DNA of 64,000 nt, taken from assembly GCA_944990035.1 (NCBI GenBank), contig CALYLX010000139.1, positions 62,001-126,000 on the forward strand, given 5' to 3'. The notes beneath the pieces are model-generated. The model had not been told where the DNA came from and did no database searches. It saw only the letters and a list, made by a program, of their open reading frames with translations. The position numbers and the translations under genes were made by a program. This stretch comes from Clitopilus passeckerianus (taxonomy: Eukaryota > Basidiomycota > Agaricomycetes > Agaricales > Entolomataceae). This document shows, piece after piece, positions 46,601 through 58,632 of the stretch. Positions within the stretch are counted from its first letter, which is position 1, and each line of letters starts with the position of its first letter.

Positions 46601-47074
46601 GGTCCTAGTGCGAATAATGAACCTAAAAGACGCCACACCCTGAGCAACACCTTCAGCGGAAGCGTCTCGGACGCAAGCACAGCGAGTTTGTCGCCTGAAT
46701 CCGTGGATCAGAATTCCGATTTTGATTCACTGGATCTCAACCAGCTCTTCGGTGGCCAACCTTTGAACATGGCTATGAACATGGGCGGTGCCCTTAATCC
46801 GACACTTGACGGGACAAATGGTGTTCCCTTCTTGGATAACACCGACGCTCTTGCAGCTTGGTCCAGTGTCTCCAACGGTTTTGAGTGAGTTGCATTTCTT
46901 GTTCGTCATTTCGCCTACAGCGGATACTGACATCCTCATTCCAGGCTACATGACTGGGGCTCTTATATCACCAACATCGACCAGATGATGCATAATCAGG
47001 TCAATACTGCTCCTGCTCCAGGCAGCATACCTCCGTGGCTGTTCCAGGGCAATCCTCTTCCTTTCTTCAATTAG
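43623..47074 (+). CDS. Zn2Cys6 transcription factor with fungal MHR domain
   Basis: Nuclear DNA-binding regulator. The zinc cluster CDNCKRKKIRCD...CTNCIQASAEC (CX2CX6CX9CX2CX6C) lies at residues 33-65 and is spliced across a 6-base exon (43842-43847) that supplies I-R and the first base of the third Cys. A coiled-coil linker follows (YVESLEIRLEKMEKLLNK). The fungal-specific regulatory domain then reads LIDLYFSEVNAFMPTLHRPTFE, ALGARYSSDPR, GWTILGIALRRCEEIGAHRR, VFWVLLAMDRLTSSF and ELPMDCDDEYW. The C terminus is Ser/Asn-rich with an acidic, Leu-rich patch (SDFDSLDLNQLFGG) that may activate transcription. Around a dozen introns are needed; the stop is TAG at 47072. Target genes are unknown. Tail exons near 46130-46260 are the least certain. 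Confidence 0.85.
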
Positions 47075-47350
47075 ATCATTGTGCGCATTTCTCATTTTGT
47101 TATTATAGTATTATGGTGTACTCGACCTGTATCTCTAATACATTACTCCTGGATGTTGGGCGTTTGTCTACTCGTAAGAGAAACAAATGCGTTCTTTGAA
47201 CCGCTTCCGGGTCGATGAATGAATTGGACGCGGGTTTCCTCAATTCGTGGGACTTTCTGTTCAGATAATCCTTACGGGGATTCAATTATCTACGTTTGCT
47301 TCCACCGAACTGCCATCTACTCTGACATACCTATTACAGCCCTGCACTCA

Positions 47351-48030
47351 ATGACGACATCTGACAGACCAAACGAAGTTGCTCACAAGGAGATATACGA
47401 TGCAGGGATAGTGATGAGGAGGAAAGTTATGGTGCGTACCGCTGTCTGCTTTCGGATGCGTTCATAACATGAAGTATTTTTTGTAGGGGGATGACTTTGT
47501 GGATGCACAGTTGGCCAAGGCAAGTGGGATCTGGAGATTCAAATATGCCATGCTGACAGAGTAGGCAGGGCGTTTCTGATTTTATGAAGCCGATTCAGGA
47601 GGTATGCACCTTGGATGTTGATTAATGCTTAAATGTTGACATTCTAAAGTTAGCAACAGAGGTATGTATGGTAGTGAGCCAGCCAGAGTTTGCATCTCAT
47701 GGTACTCGACAGGCTGCTTGGGGAACCATCTGGACACGCCCAGGATTAGAACTCAAACAGCGTAGTCTGATCGTTATAGCACTTCTTGCTTCTCAAGGCA
47801 AGCACGAGGAGGTCTGTTCTTCTTCCTTTCACAATCTTCCAATCATCTCAATATATGTCTTTCAGCTGAAAGGCCACATACGAGGCGCAGTGAACAACGG
47901 CGCAACGGAGGTCGAGATTAGAGAAACACTCCTTCAAACTGCGGTTTACAGCGGGATGCCGACGGGAATGTCTAGCTTCCGGACCGCAGATGAGGCTTTA
48001 CAAAAGCTTCGGGATGAAGGAAAGATCTGA
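47351..48030 (+). CDS. Carboxymuconolactone decarboxylase-family protein
   Basis: Small alpha-helical protein of the CMD/AhpD-like family; members decarboxylate gamma-carboxymuconolactone in aromatic breakdown or act in redox defence. Proposed exons: 47351-47431, 47487-47519, 47569-47601 or so, a short exon coding LATE, then AAWGTIWTRPGLELKQRSL and onward, and a last exon from LKGHIRGAVNNGATEVEIRE to the stop. The intron after QLAK starts with GCAAGT, a non-canonical but well-formed GC donor (47520-47568). The core WGTIWTRPGL...RSLIVIALLASQGKHEEL is typical. The usual redox CxxC of AhpD is absent, so the decarboxylase-type branch is likelier. The function in this fungus is unproven. Confidence 0.82.
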
Positions 48031-48909
48031 GGAATGTGTACCTACAAGTCGTTATCTGGCCGATTCACATGGAAGCCAAACCGTATGCTTTCCGGTTCGG
48101 CAAAGATAGAGAATTATCATGCTTCAGTCCACTGATCATCGCGGAGATAAGCCACCTCGGAACTTTTCCTCTTTGTTGAAAACAACCGAACGTCTGGGAT
48201 ATTAACCTTGTAAACGGATGTGGCGGAAAACAATGTCTGAACGTGCGGTGTTGTGGCGCCTCGTTGCTACATGATCGAACAAAGATCATTCCGGGAGCTT
48301 GGAGCTCTGGGGCTCTGTGTATTTCAAAGGAAGCCGCTGAGACGTCTCAACGTATCAAAGAGGCGAAAATTGCGTCCGCATGTCGCAATCTTTAAGCAGT
48401 ATTGGGAGTTGCGGAGAGACAAAGCAGTGAGCGGGGTAAGCGGTCCTTAGATCCGGTCCCGAAAGCCGATTCCGATTTGCCGAAGTCCAAGAAGAGTGAC
48501 AGATACACAGCCACCAACTCTCTCACGTGACGCAATTTTTCCTGGAAAGGTGGCTGGCGCCGAAACGGACAACACCCCACTCAAACCAATCCAGCTGCCT
48601 ACCCGCTTGCTCCTTGACCACAACCGACTTGCGTCCTTGCACGCGCCTATATCCTTGTTCTTTCTTTGCTTAGGCTGGTATCGAGGAAGTAGTCTTCAGT
48701 ACGGATCTTAGAGGCTCTGGGGTGTTATATCCGGGATTTCGCCTACGGGAGTCACCATTTTACCTTGGACTTTTTGACAGATTTCGTGCCGGTCGTTTCT
48801 TGAAACCAAGTTCAAGACCACACTCTCTTCAAAGCGGTATATACCAGAGGGTAGCTGCCTAGACACACCAAAACAGCTACAGACGACGTCTACAAGCTAG
48901 ACCGTAGAT
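48031..48909. promoter_or_regulatory. Intergenic, promoter of the mitochondrial carrier
   Basis: About 880 bases, more than most gaps here. It holds the CMD 3' UTR and the carrier promoter. No gene or repeat could be supported. Confidence 0.4.
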
Positions 48910-50586
48910 ATGTCCGGCCAGGCCGTATCTGAACCCACATCGTCCTCGGCAACGACGTCAGCCTCATCTCAACATGCAGACGAGAGCAAAACAACATCAA
49001 CAGCATTGCTGGCTACGCCACCTGCGAAGAAGTCGTTTGCTCTTGCTTTCCTGAGCCCAGAAATAGCATCGTATTTCATTGGTGCGTCCTTTGCCGTTGA
49101 CCTCCTCTTAACTGATAAACTGATCGAAAATTTGTCTCTGCAGCTGGAGGATGTGCCGGAGCTGCCTCTCGTACTGTCGTCAGTCCCTTGGAACGATTAA
49201 AGATTATACAGTGCGTATTCTTGCAATTTTATTATGCGGCCAATATGATTGACACTGGTCACCCCAGGCAAGTGCAACCACGAACTGGAGATGGGCAATA
49301 CAAAGGGGTGTGGCGGAGTCTTGTGAGAATGTGGCAGGAAGAAGGGTTCAAAGGATTCATGCGAGGCAACGGGATCAATTGTTTGAGGATCGTTCCCTAC
49401 AGGTTAGCCTTGATATTTCTTCCTCCTACATGTTCTTCCTAACAGTTAATTTCCAATAGCGCCGTGCAGTTCACGACCTACGAACAATTAAAAAAGGTCA
49501 GTCGCACCTCGTTTTTCGTCCCTGAAAATTGACGACTGACGTAATGATGTCCACAGTTCTTTGCAAAGCATAGCGCCTCACATGAGCTGGATACACCGAA
49601 GAGGTTAGCGAGTGGCGCTTTGGCTGGTATAACCTCGGTTTGTGCGTACCTTGTACCTTCATCCATTTTTACGTCCTGACTAACCAATTGCGATGATCCA
49701 CAGGCTCGACATACCCCTTGGATCTCGTCAGGTCACGATTGTCCATTGCTACAGCCTCAGTACAGTTTGCAGAAGCAACAGCAGCTTCAGCTTCAACAAC
49801 TCAAGCGGCAGCAGTAGCATCAACAACACAGACTGTCACAGCTCCTCGAGCTTCGCCAGCAGCATCAATAGGAAATGCCCAACCCGCTGCACTTTTCCAC
49901 TCGTCTTCGTCTTCCTCCGCCGCAGCCGCCACTGGAAATCTTTCCACCGCCGCCACGGCCCAACTCCAAAGATACTCTCCACGAGACCTCACAATCGCAG
50001 GCATGACCGCCAAAATTATGCGCGAAGAAGGCGGTATTCGTGCGCTATACCGTGGACTAGTAACGACTGCTTTCGGTGTAGCACCCTACGTTGGGATCAA
50101 TTTCGCTGCATATGAGGCACTACGAGGGGTGATCACGCCTCCAGGGAAGAGCAGTGTTTGGCGCAAACTGAGCTGTGGGGCGTTGGCGGGGTCAATATCG
50201 CAGACGTTGACGTATCCGTTTGATGTGCTGAGAAGGAAGATGCAGGTTACGGGGATGAAGGGTGGTGGTGCGAAGTATAACGGGGCGTTGCATGCGTTGA
50301 GTGTGATTGTGAAGACGGAGGGCGTGAAGGGGTTGTATAGGGGTTTGTGGCCGAATTTGCGTAAGTGATTTGCCTTTCTTTCTCTATCATCCTTGGGTTA
50401 TGGATGGGTTTGTGGATGAGATACTGATTGCGGTTCTTTTCATCTAGTGAAAGTCGCACCGAGTATAGCTACTTCTTTCTTCACTTACGAGCTGGTCAGT
50501 GGTTTCCGTGTCTTATCCGTCGTCTGGAGTGGGTGTTGATTGAGCTGTCTGTCATCCAGGTGAAGGAATTTTTGATAGCTGCTTGA
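48910..50586 (+). CDS. Mitochondrial carrier (YPR011C-like)
   Basis: Inner-membrane transporter of the SLC25 family with three repeats, each with the carrier signature: SPLERLKI, YPLDLVRSR and YPFDVLRRK. Sequence such as [30 protein letters not shown] is closest to yeast Ypr011c, a carrier for adenosine 5'-phosphosulfate and PAPS, from memory. Between the second signature and the following helix there is an insert of about 100 residues of Ala/Ser/Thr (from SVQFAEATAASAS to STAATAQLQRY), not found in normal carriers. The N terminus is a Ser/Thr-rich extension of about 45 residues. About six introns are placed; the last exon encodes VKEFLIAA. Substrate assignment is inference. Confidence 0.87.
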
Positions 50587-51731
50587 GTGCACGAACAACT
50601 CTAGAATTTCACGATCTACGTCAGGAGAGGAGGATTGGTTTCAACAGCTATGTATATAGACGACAAGAAGAAGCTAGGACAAATGGCATATAGATTTGGC
50701 GTGGACTTGACTGTCAGCGCCTTGACCTACGGACCCTCAGGCCTCAAGGTTCTCATTTTGGATTGCTCTTCATCTCTTGCCTTTACTTCAATTGCTTGGG
50801 ACTGCCGATCATTTCATTCATATCTCACTTCTTCCCCTTCCCTCCATTCACGATCATCCTTCCATCCCCTGACTGCCATGCTTAAATTACTCGCTATCTT
50901 GAACACATACACTTCACGAGACTCTATCATCTGCATTGTATAAATTTTCCACATACCTAATGTACAGTTACTACAAAACAATTAAACGGTTCCGGTCATC
51001 TGATCCTCGTCAAATAATTAGCCGTACTTTTCAGAAAGTTCGTTTGACCTTCAGCTGACAGAGAGGGGTAAGCTGCTAGTCGCTTTTTAGGGTTTTCTTG
51101 TGGATTGCATGCTAATTATGGGCTGCCCGCATGGACTTGGAGACCAGGGGATTGTGCGAAAAAGTTTTCCAAGCATTGATGAAGCCCTTGATGTGATGAT
51201 TGCCTGGTCCGTTGACTGGGAGGTCCGTAGTCCCTGAGGAGGTCTCTGTACGGTCACTGTTTGCCACGACCGACTAGACGACCATTGAAACCAGTGGCCC
51301 TGACTATCCAACTCTAACTATCCGACAACCACCGCAAGCAATAGCACATGCAGCTCTACTAGATTACCAGTCATTCCTTTTTATCGTGAGTCCCAACATT
51401 TCGATCAATGGACCCCTTCATTTTCGCTTTGGTCTGGTGAAGAGTGTCAGTGCAGCGTGGCCTGTCAGGTCTGTTTGTTAGTCGAGCAGGCTGGCAGTTC
51501 ATTTTACTCGATTTCATGGGTTCTGTCGTTGCAGCCTCGCAGCTGCAGCATGGTCCCCACTGATGCCCTCCTGTGATCTTTGCTGCCCACTGGCCTTTCG
51601 CATTGTCACTATCACCGAGATTCAATACAGTTTGCTAATTCTAGACGCTAGGTATACCCTAATCTAAAGATTATCCCTTTTTGAAGAAGGAGCCGAAACC
51701 CGTGTTTAAACCCGAAAAGCAGCAAGGGAGC
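50587..51731. promoter_or_regulatory. Long 5' region of the RhoGAP gene
   Basis: About 1.1 kb. The frame of the RhoGAP protein is open upstream of 51732 (reading FLKKEPKPVFKPEKQQGS), preceded by AG acceptor-like sites near 51650-51670. A small 5' exon with the true start may therefore lie here. C/T-rich patches near 50820-50880 fit a promoter or the carrier's 3' flank. Confidence 0.4.
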
Positions 51732-54700
51732 ATGGCGATCGGAGTCCAACAGCAGCAGCAGCATGGAACAGGCTCCTCATCCTCCTCGTCGACTTCACCT
51801 CTTGCACAAGGAGGCAATGTCGCTGCAGGCAGGCCGTTACCTATAATTCCTGTTTCTTCTCTTGACAACACCACCAACCAATCGGCTGCTTTGGAGAGGC
51901 CTTTACCAAACCCTCACTCTCCTGTATCAGCACCAACAACACGTTCTGCTAGCGGTGTCGTAATATCAACACCAGCTGCTGTCACTAAGCTTTCCGCATC
52001 GGCTGCTGCTCACAATTACTCTTCTTCCTCATCTCAAGCCCCTCCACATCTACAATCCCCTCCTCCTGGTGTGGCAGGGTCGTATTCATATTCCACCTCT
52101 ATGGGCCAGAGCCAAAGTGCTGCTACGACAACTGCATCGTCTACCCCTAGGTCCGTCTCTGCGTCACCAGCTTTTCCCTCTTCGGCTACCTCGTCTCCCG
52201 CCGCTCCACCATTATCATACCATACCCATGACTTCTCAATATCGTCTGCACCAGCAACACCGATATCTACCGGAAGCAAAGGTGGTTTGTTCAAGCGAGC
52301 GCTTGGGGGAGTAGTTGGCGGTGCCTCAGGCTGGAGGAAGAAATCCGACTCGGCCAGTTCAAACTCGCTCTCAACACCTCCGATTGATGGTCGGAGGTCG
52401 CCTGCGCCTACCCCTACCTCATCAGGAGGAGGGAGAAATATCGGGCACCTCGCAAGTCAGGTATTCAACGTTACCCCGACCAATAAAAAATCCAAGCGTG
52501 ATTTACCAGGAGAGCAGCATTCCCCACCTACACCACCCCCGAAATCTGCTGCTGCTGGCGCGGCACCACCTGCCTCTGGCGACAGCGTGTTCGCTTACCA
52601 TCAGGTCAAGCCCCCTGTACCTGCTACACCTATGAACTCGCCGGCGAGTGCAAATTCGCTCAGTACGCCGCAACGTGGTGCATACAGATCGTCAATTATT
52701 CCGGTCACTCCGGCTATCTCGAGTGCGGTGAATTACATGCGGATGAATACACCTGAGCCATTGGAAGAAACTCCTTCAAAAAGCAGGCAGGCGAATCAGG
52801 ACCTGAGGGGAAGGACAGAGAGGAGGATCGTGCAAGAAGAGGAAGACGACGACGACGACGATGTGGTTCTGGTGAACAAGGCCGATCTACAGGCAGCCAG
52901 GAGGGTGCAGCCAACAACAATACTGGCAACTTTGAGATCGGCCTCAGTTCCTCGATCGAGGTCAGGTGGCTCAGAATTAAAAACTGTTACAGCCCCTGAG
53001 GCGCTTGTTCCTCCACTGTCTGCCCCTTCCGGTCCCACAACTTCATTTGCCTCCGCTTCGGCCTCTTCCATCTCCTCTCCATCATCACCTACCACTTCGA
53101 CTTCGTATACCGGGTCATACTATACCTCTGCTTCCGCCTCGAGCCCACCGCTCTCTTCACCTACCCAAAAAGACAAAGAGATATGGCGTCAATCCGATTC
53201 TACGATTGGACATCATACCTTTCGACGACCTAATGCCCATGCAGGAATGCAGGACTCGAGACCTGTCTCCATGGCTGATTCAGTCACGAGTTCGCATACT
53301 GTCGTTCCTGGAAGCTTCGCCACGCCTACAGCTACGATTGCGGGGAGTCCAGTCGGGAATGCGAATAAGAGGTTGAGCGCGTTGATTACGGATGCAGATT
53401 TTGGGATGCCGGAGGAGTTTGAGGAGATCGAGTACAGCGATGTTGAGGGACATGATGATGGGAGGAGCCTGAGAGGAGGGAGGACGAGGGATGAGGAGGA
53501 AAGTGACGGCGAGCTGGTGCCTCCAGTTACACCAGCTAAGGACAGGTCCACAACTCCACTTCATGATATGTACGCGTCCCCGACTTCGACAACGGTATCG
53601 CCAGCGATGTCGTCGTCGTCATATAATCCTGGATTCCATCATTCACTCGACCTTGAACGCCAAATCTCGCTCACGCCATCCTCGTTCTCGAGGAAGTCAA
53701 AGCACTCGAGGTCTGGGTCTGCCGACATCTCCATCTCACGACCGTCTAGCCCAAGTGCCAGCCACAAGAGCAAGAACAGGAGGTCGATGTCGTTGAGCAT
53801 ATCCTCCCACGTAAAGTCTGCCAGCACGGCTGCAGCCCGTCTCCTTCGCTCTCCTGGCGGTACGGCATCGGACACGGAAGGCATGACGAAGATTCAGCAG
53901 AGAAGGATATTTACTCAGCATAGTCCTGAAATTTCCTATTCAGGGTACAGTTCGGGCAGCTTACCCAGGAGTCGTCTCAATCCTGCTTCAACTGCACCTT
54001 CTTCACCTGCCATCACCCACAACAGGACTCCTCCGCCCCCACCATTGTCGGCTTCACCTTCGGGTGCTTCCACCTCCTCACAAGCTTGGCACGATAGAAG
54101 TCTTCCCGCATTGCCACCTCAATCGCGTACTGCGCCCATTCCTATCGGAGGTGGCAGCCCTCCTTCCTTCCCCAAAGGACCACCGTCACCACCGACTGGC
54201 TCCTCAAGGGGCCAGAATCCCGCTGCCCCCGCCCATGTTCCCCATCACTCTTATGCAGCATCCTCTGGAGGATTCCGTCAAACAGCCATCAGCATCACAA
54301 GTGGTTTTGCGCCTGCAGCTGGACTTGCTAAGAGAGCTGTCGAGAAGATGGGTAGGGCATTTGGTGGACATGGTCATTCTCAATCCTACTCGCCCAGTGG
54401 AAAGGAGAGCATCCTGACCACTGGCACGACGAGTTCGAGTTCAATCAGCTCTGGAACCCCGCCGAGCTCATATTCTGGCACGGCCGGTTTGGAGTTGAGG
54501 AGAACGGGATCAAACCATTCTCATTCGCAATCGTATTCCCACCAGCCCCAGCCAGAGCAGAAGACCAAGAAGAAGATTCGCTTGAGGAGAACCCCGAACG
54601 CACCATCGATTTCATCGACAGCGTCTTCGGTCTCGCATTCAACCACTGCATCTGCATCAGATTCAGAAGCTTTTTCTGCACCCTCCGGACCCATTCTGGG

Positions 54701-57169
54701 TATCAAGCTCAGAGATGGCTGGGCTCCGAAGGGCAGAGGTTTGGTGTTTGGTCGGAATCTGAAAAGTGTTGTCGAAGATACGGCTATTTGGGTCGGTACA
54801 AATAGCTCGAGAGGAGGACAAAGCGATTATGAGGGAGAAAGCGACGATGTTGATGAGATGGGGGTCGTGAGGAGGGGAAAGAGGGCCAATAGGAAAAGCG
54901 TGAAGAGAGGACAGCTGGAGGCGCTGGAGGAGAGAGCTTTGCCTGCAGTGGTTGTTAGATGTGCGCAACACATCTTGATCTGGGGAATACAAGAAGAGGG
55001 TCTATTCCGGTGAGGAACACCGACATCCCCACCACAGAAGAGCGGTTTTACTGATTATGCATTTTTCAGGGTGCCGGGACGAGCTGCGCATATAGCCAGG
55101 CTGAAGGCTGAGTTTGACAGTGGTACGTTTCACCAGCTTCTGTTCCACCGCTTGTAGGGCTAACACCTCGTTAGGCGCTGACTACGATATGGCGGAGTGT
55201 TCACCAGGGGAACTCGACCCCCATGCTGTTGCCTCAACATTCAAAGCCTTCTTGCGAGAGCGTCAGTAAATTTCCTCGTTATACTCTACGTAGAACTCAT
55301 AACAATCGTATAGTTCCCGAACCCATTCTCACCCGCGGATTACTTCCATACTTCGATGCCGCAATGGCTCAAGAGCAACAAACTGTGTCAGCAGAGGATG
55401 GCAATAGGCCACGAAGTGACTCTCGTGGCGGGGCGGCGCTTCCCGTCAGCCCACGGTCCAACCCAGCTTCAGTTGCCCCCTCCCCTCAAATCCAAATGCG
55501 CAAGCCACCATCTCTTTCGACCTTCGCTCTCCCACAATTTAATTCCCTGAGACCTTCCCAACCACTGATGGACGCCTTCCACTCCTTCCTTTCCAAGCTG
55601 CCTGTTGAGAACAGGGATTTGCTGAGGACCGTGGTTGAGCTGATCAAGGCGACCGCGAAAGACCACAAGGATACCAAGATGCCTCTCAGTAATCTCCTGC
55701 TCGTATTCTGCCCTTCTTTGGGCATGTCGCCCCCTCTTCTGAGGGTTTTGTGCGAAGCGGAAGGGCTTTGGGACGACGAGATCAAAGTCTTGGATATTAA
55801 GAGAGATGATGCCGTTCTTGACATCAGAGCGCCGGACTCAGAACAATCGGCAGATAACTCCTACGAAGACAGCATGTCTTCAACGGATGACCTGCGAGGA
55901 ATGGGAGCTAGAGACCACATCCCTACCGTCTATTTGGATGCAGAGAGTGGTTCATCATCTTCGCTTTCGCAGCATCTTCCACCAAGTCTCGAGCGTTCTC
56001 AAACAGATGACGGCTCATCGTTCGTGTCGACGTCAGAAGACCAGGCGAATCCACCCTCTCGCAATGAGGCAGGCTCTCCTCCGGTGCTCACGTCATCCGC
56101 AGAGTCTTTGAACACCCCGCCTCCATCATCCTCCATCAGCCATCCGCTCTCTGGATTTTCAGTCAAGGATCAAGATCAGGAATTTGCCAACTCTGAACTG
56201 GAAGGTCCAGACGGATCGCCCGTGATTTCAACTTCCCCAGTTGACTCTCGTAGACCCATTATCTCGGCCCCGATACCTATCACGGAACCTGTACATTTTC
56301 CATCCTCACCGTCTGGGATGATTGGGCCCCACCTCTCAGAGGCTGAGAAACAAAGGCGGTCCATACAACTGCTTTCGATGCCCGCCTTCTCGCCTTCTCC
56401 ACTATGGGTGGATCCCAAGTTCGCTAGCGTGGCTAACTCATCTGTAACTCCTGAGGACGGTTCGCAGTCTCCCATGCTGTTGAACACCTCATTGAAGGCC
56501 AAGAAGAACGTCAACAAGAAGCCTTCGCTTCAGCTGTTGTTTTCCAAGAAATCTTCCTCCTCCCTATCTTCTCCCTCAGGACCTATCCAAAAATCGATGA
56601 TCTCGGGACCATACCTCCACACCCCTCATGCAGCGAGCGAGTCCTCCATGTCGACGCCCATATCGGCTCTGACGACCCATACTGCGCCTCAGTCAAGCAC
56701 AGGAGACTTGCTGCTGCCATTGTCAGCCGATATTGATTCACCTTTGGACGCGTCGTCACTGAAGGTCGTTCAAACACCGGCTACGCCACCAGATGGCAAG
56801 TCAACCCTCCCCCGTAGACCTGGTTTCCCTTCGTCGGGATCTTCGTCTTCTCTCCCTGCATCTGCACAGGCGGGAACGCCTATAGCAGATCGATATGCAA
56901 GGACGCCTTCACCTTCACCGTCCGTTGCGCTCTCATTCAAGACGTCTACTTCTCAGGATCAGACTGTGCCTCCACCCTCAAGTTACCACCTGCGTACCAC
57001 CATAGGGCGAGGACGTGGGCGAGGCACGAGTAGAGACAGAGCTGAATCCGTCTCCAGCAATACATCTGCCACAAGCGGAAACCATTTGGGCCTCCTTGAC
57101 GATACAGGGTTCGATGAGGATTGGACGAAAACGGTACTACTCGCCGCTGCAGATGTCAAGGTTGATTAA
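51732..57169 (+). CDS. Large RhoGAP-domain protein
   Basis: GTPase-activating protein for Rho-family GTPases, which control actin, polarity and wall growth. Exons: 51732-55009, 55070-55122, 55175-55261, 55314-57169, giving about 1,790 residues. The first 1,020 are disordered, rich in Ser, Pro and Gln, with acid tracts (EEEDDDDDD). The GAP domain starts near GIKLRDGW and has the arginine finger in EEGLFRVPGRA, KAFLRELPEPILTR, VELIKATAKDHKDTKMPLSN and LLLVFCPSL. A Ser/Pro insert of about 60 residues (EDGNRPRSDSRGG to SLSTFALPQ) interrupts the GAP fold. The C-terminal 450 residues are disordered again and end with an RGRGRG patch and GFDEDWTKTVLLAA. An upstream start exon is possible. Confidence 0.87.
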
Positions 57170-57485
57170 CACCGGGACATTTCAGCTTTCCTCGTCTTGG
57201 GCCGATTATTCTTTTTTATTCTTTTGTTCACGGCATCTACTGGTTTCTAGTTGTTCGTTCACTTTCTATCGCTTACATATCCATGCTATCTTGTCATCAG
57301 CTATCTTACACCTGGCACGTCTATTTATTATACCATTGCACTTCACATTTGGACGCTGGCTGCACACACCTGCCCTGGAATTATTTCATAGTTCACCCCA
57401 TGCTTCACACATAGTCTGCTATCTACACACAAGCATACAATACGTTGATCGTCTGAATGGATACCCTGCCACACGATAGAGCTCT
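57170..57485. other. Convergent intergenic region
   Basis: About 315 bases between the convergent stops of the RhoGAP and SPRY genes, T-rich. It should hold two 3' UTRs. Nothing else seen. Confidence 0.45.
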
Positions 57486-58416
57486 CTAACATCCCCGCTG
57501 CTTGAGGTGATGCTCAATATCGAATTTGAATGGCTCGTGTCCAAAATTGGCACGGATGTTTTCAGTTTCATGGCGTAAGCCCACAGAGGGGTATATCTCG
57601 ATATCCCTCCCTATGTTGTCAAAAACAAATCCTGATCCAGACGTCTGAGTTATTTAACCCTTGGAGACTTGTGCCAACCTACCAAGGAATACACCATTCT
57701 TGGTGTAAAATGCTTTGTGAGTCAGAAAGTCTATTCCGCACCCGATAATGTCACCAGCTGCAGAGTTCGAGTGTTAGCAGGCTGTCAGTTCGTAGTATTG
57801 TGCTACTGACTCTCAAACACTGGCCCATATGGGGTCCCTGCCCCACTCTTTTCTGCAGCAAAGGAATGGCCATCGTCGCCATGATAACCCCAAGAATGGG
57901 GTTCCCAACCCGGAAGGCGAGACAACTTGACGTCGCCACTCGCAAATCTTCAAACACGGTAGGGTTTAGAAACCTTGAGGGGACTCGGATATCGCCTGAA
58001 GAACCTACCCGATGCTGATATGACTTTATTCAAGTCAATTTTAGTCTAAAAAGGAGTTCGAGGAATGAACCGACCCTTGTTGGCCTCTATTCAAGACTTT
58101 CACTTCGTAATAATAAGTACCAGATTCCGGGGGTATAGGATGGTCAGTCCGGGCCGCAGCTGCATCTCGGTCGCCATGTTTAGAGGCCCCTACAGCAATG
58201 AACATATGTTAACCTTGAATGTAAAGAATGCTGGGCACCTACCATGATACAAAAGCTCGCGGCCATTAGGAGAGATAGTTAGTAAATGGTGTGCCGATTG
58301 ACCACTCCATCTTGAAGGCATCTGTGGCATTGGCGAAGAGTTGTGGTGCTGACGGACAGTAGAATCGCACTTTCGATCCTCCACAGTAGGTATACGGTTA
58401 AGACTTAAAGTAACAA
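57486..58416 (-). CDS. SPRY-domain protein built from very short exons (5' end unresolved)
   Basis: SPRY (B30.2-like) protein. Exons on the minus strand: first seen exon down to 58243, then 58190-58075, 58023-58009 (15 bases), 57947-57811, 57757-57683, 57631-57486. Joined, they read [114 protein letters not shown] and [17 protein letters not shown]. This is the SPRY core of RanBPM/Vid30 and Ssh4-type proteins, which serve as ubiquitin-ligase or sorting adaptors. It stops 17 residues after the SPRY fold (HHLKQRGC), so the LisH-CTLH-CRA part of RanBPM is absent. The start codon could not be found; 58416 is an acceptor-based limit. Confidence 0.82.
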
Positions 58417-58632
58417 CTGCGCAGACAATAAGCACCGCGGTTCACGGGAAACAACTGAGCGGTGTACACGGTTCTCCATCTATCCATCTATGAGAATGTC
58501 CGAATCGAATTGCAGAGCATGAAAGGCTAGCCGTATGATATAATGTTACACAAGTTTGTACATGTCCGAATGATTGAAAGCGTGTACCTCTATAACCGTG
58601 TATTTGTGTTTTGAAACTTGAACGACGCTGAT

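Noticed and set aside
53005..53376. Alternative frames within the RhoGAP gene
   Set aside because: Low-complexity Ser/Pro coding keeps several frames open; only the long frame carries the GAP domain downstream.
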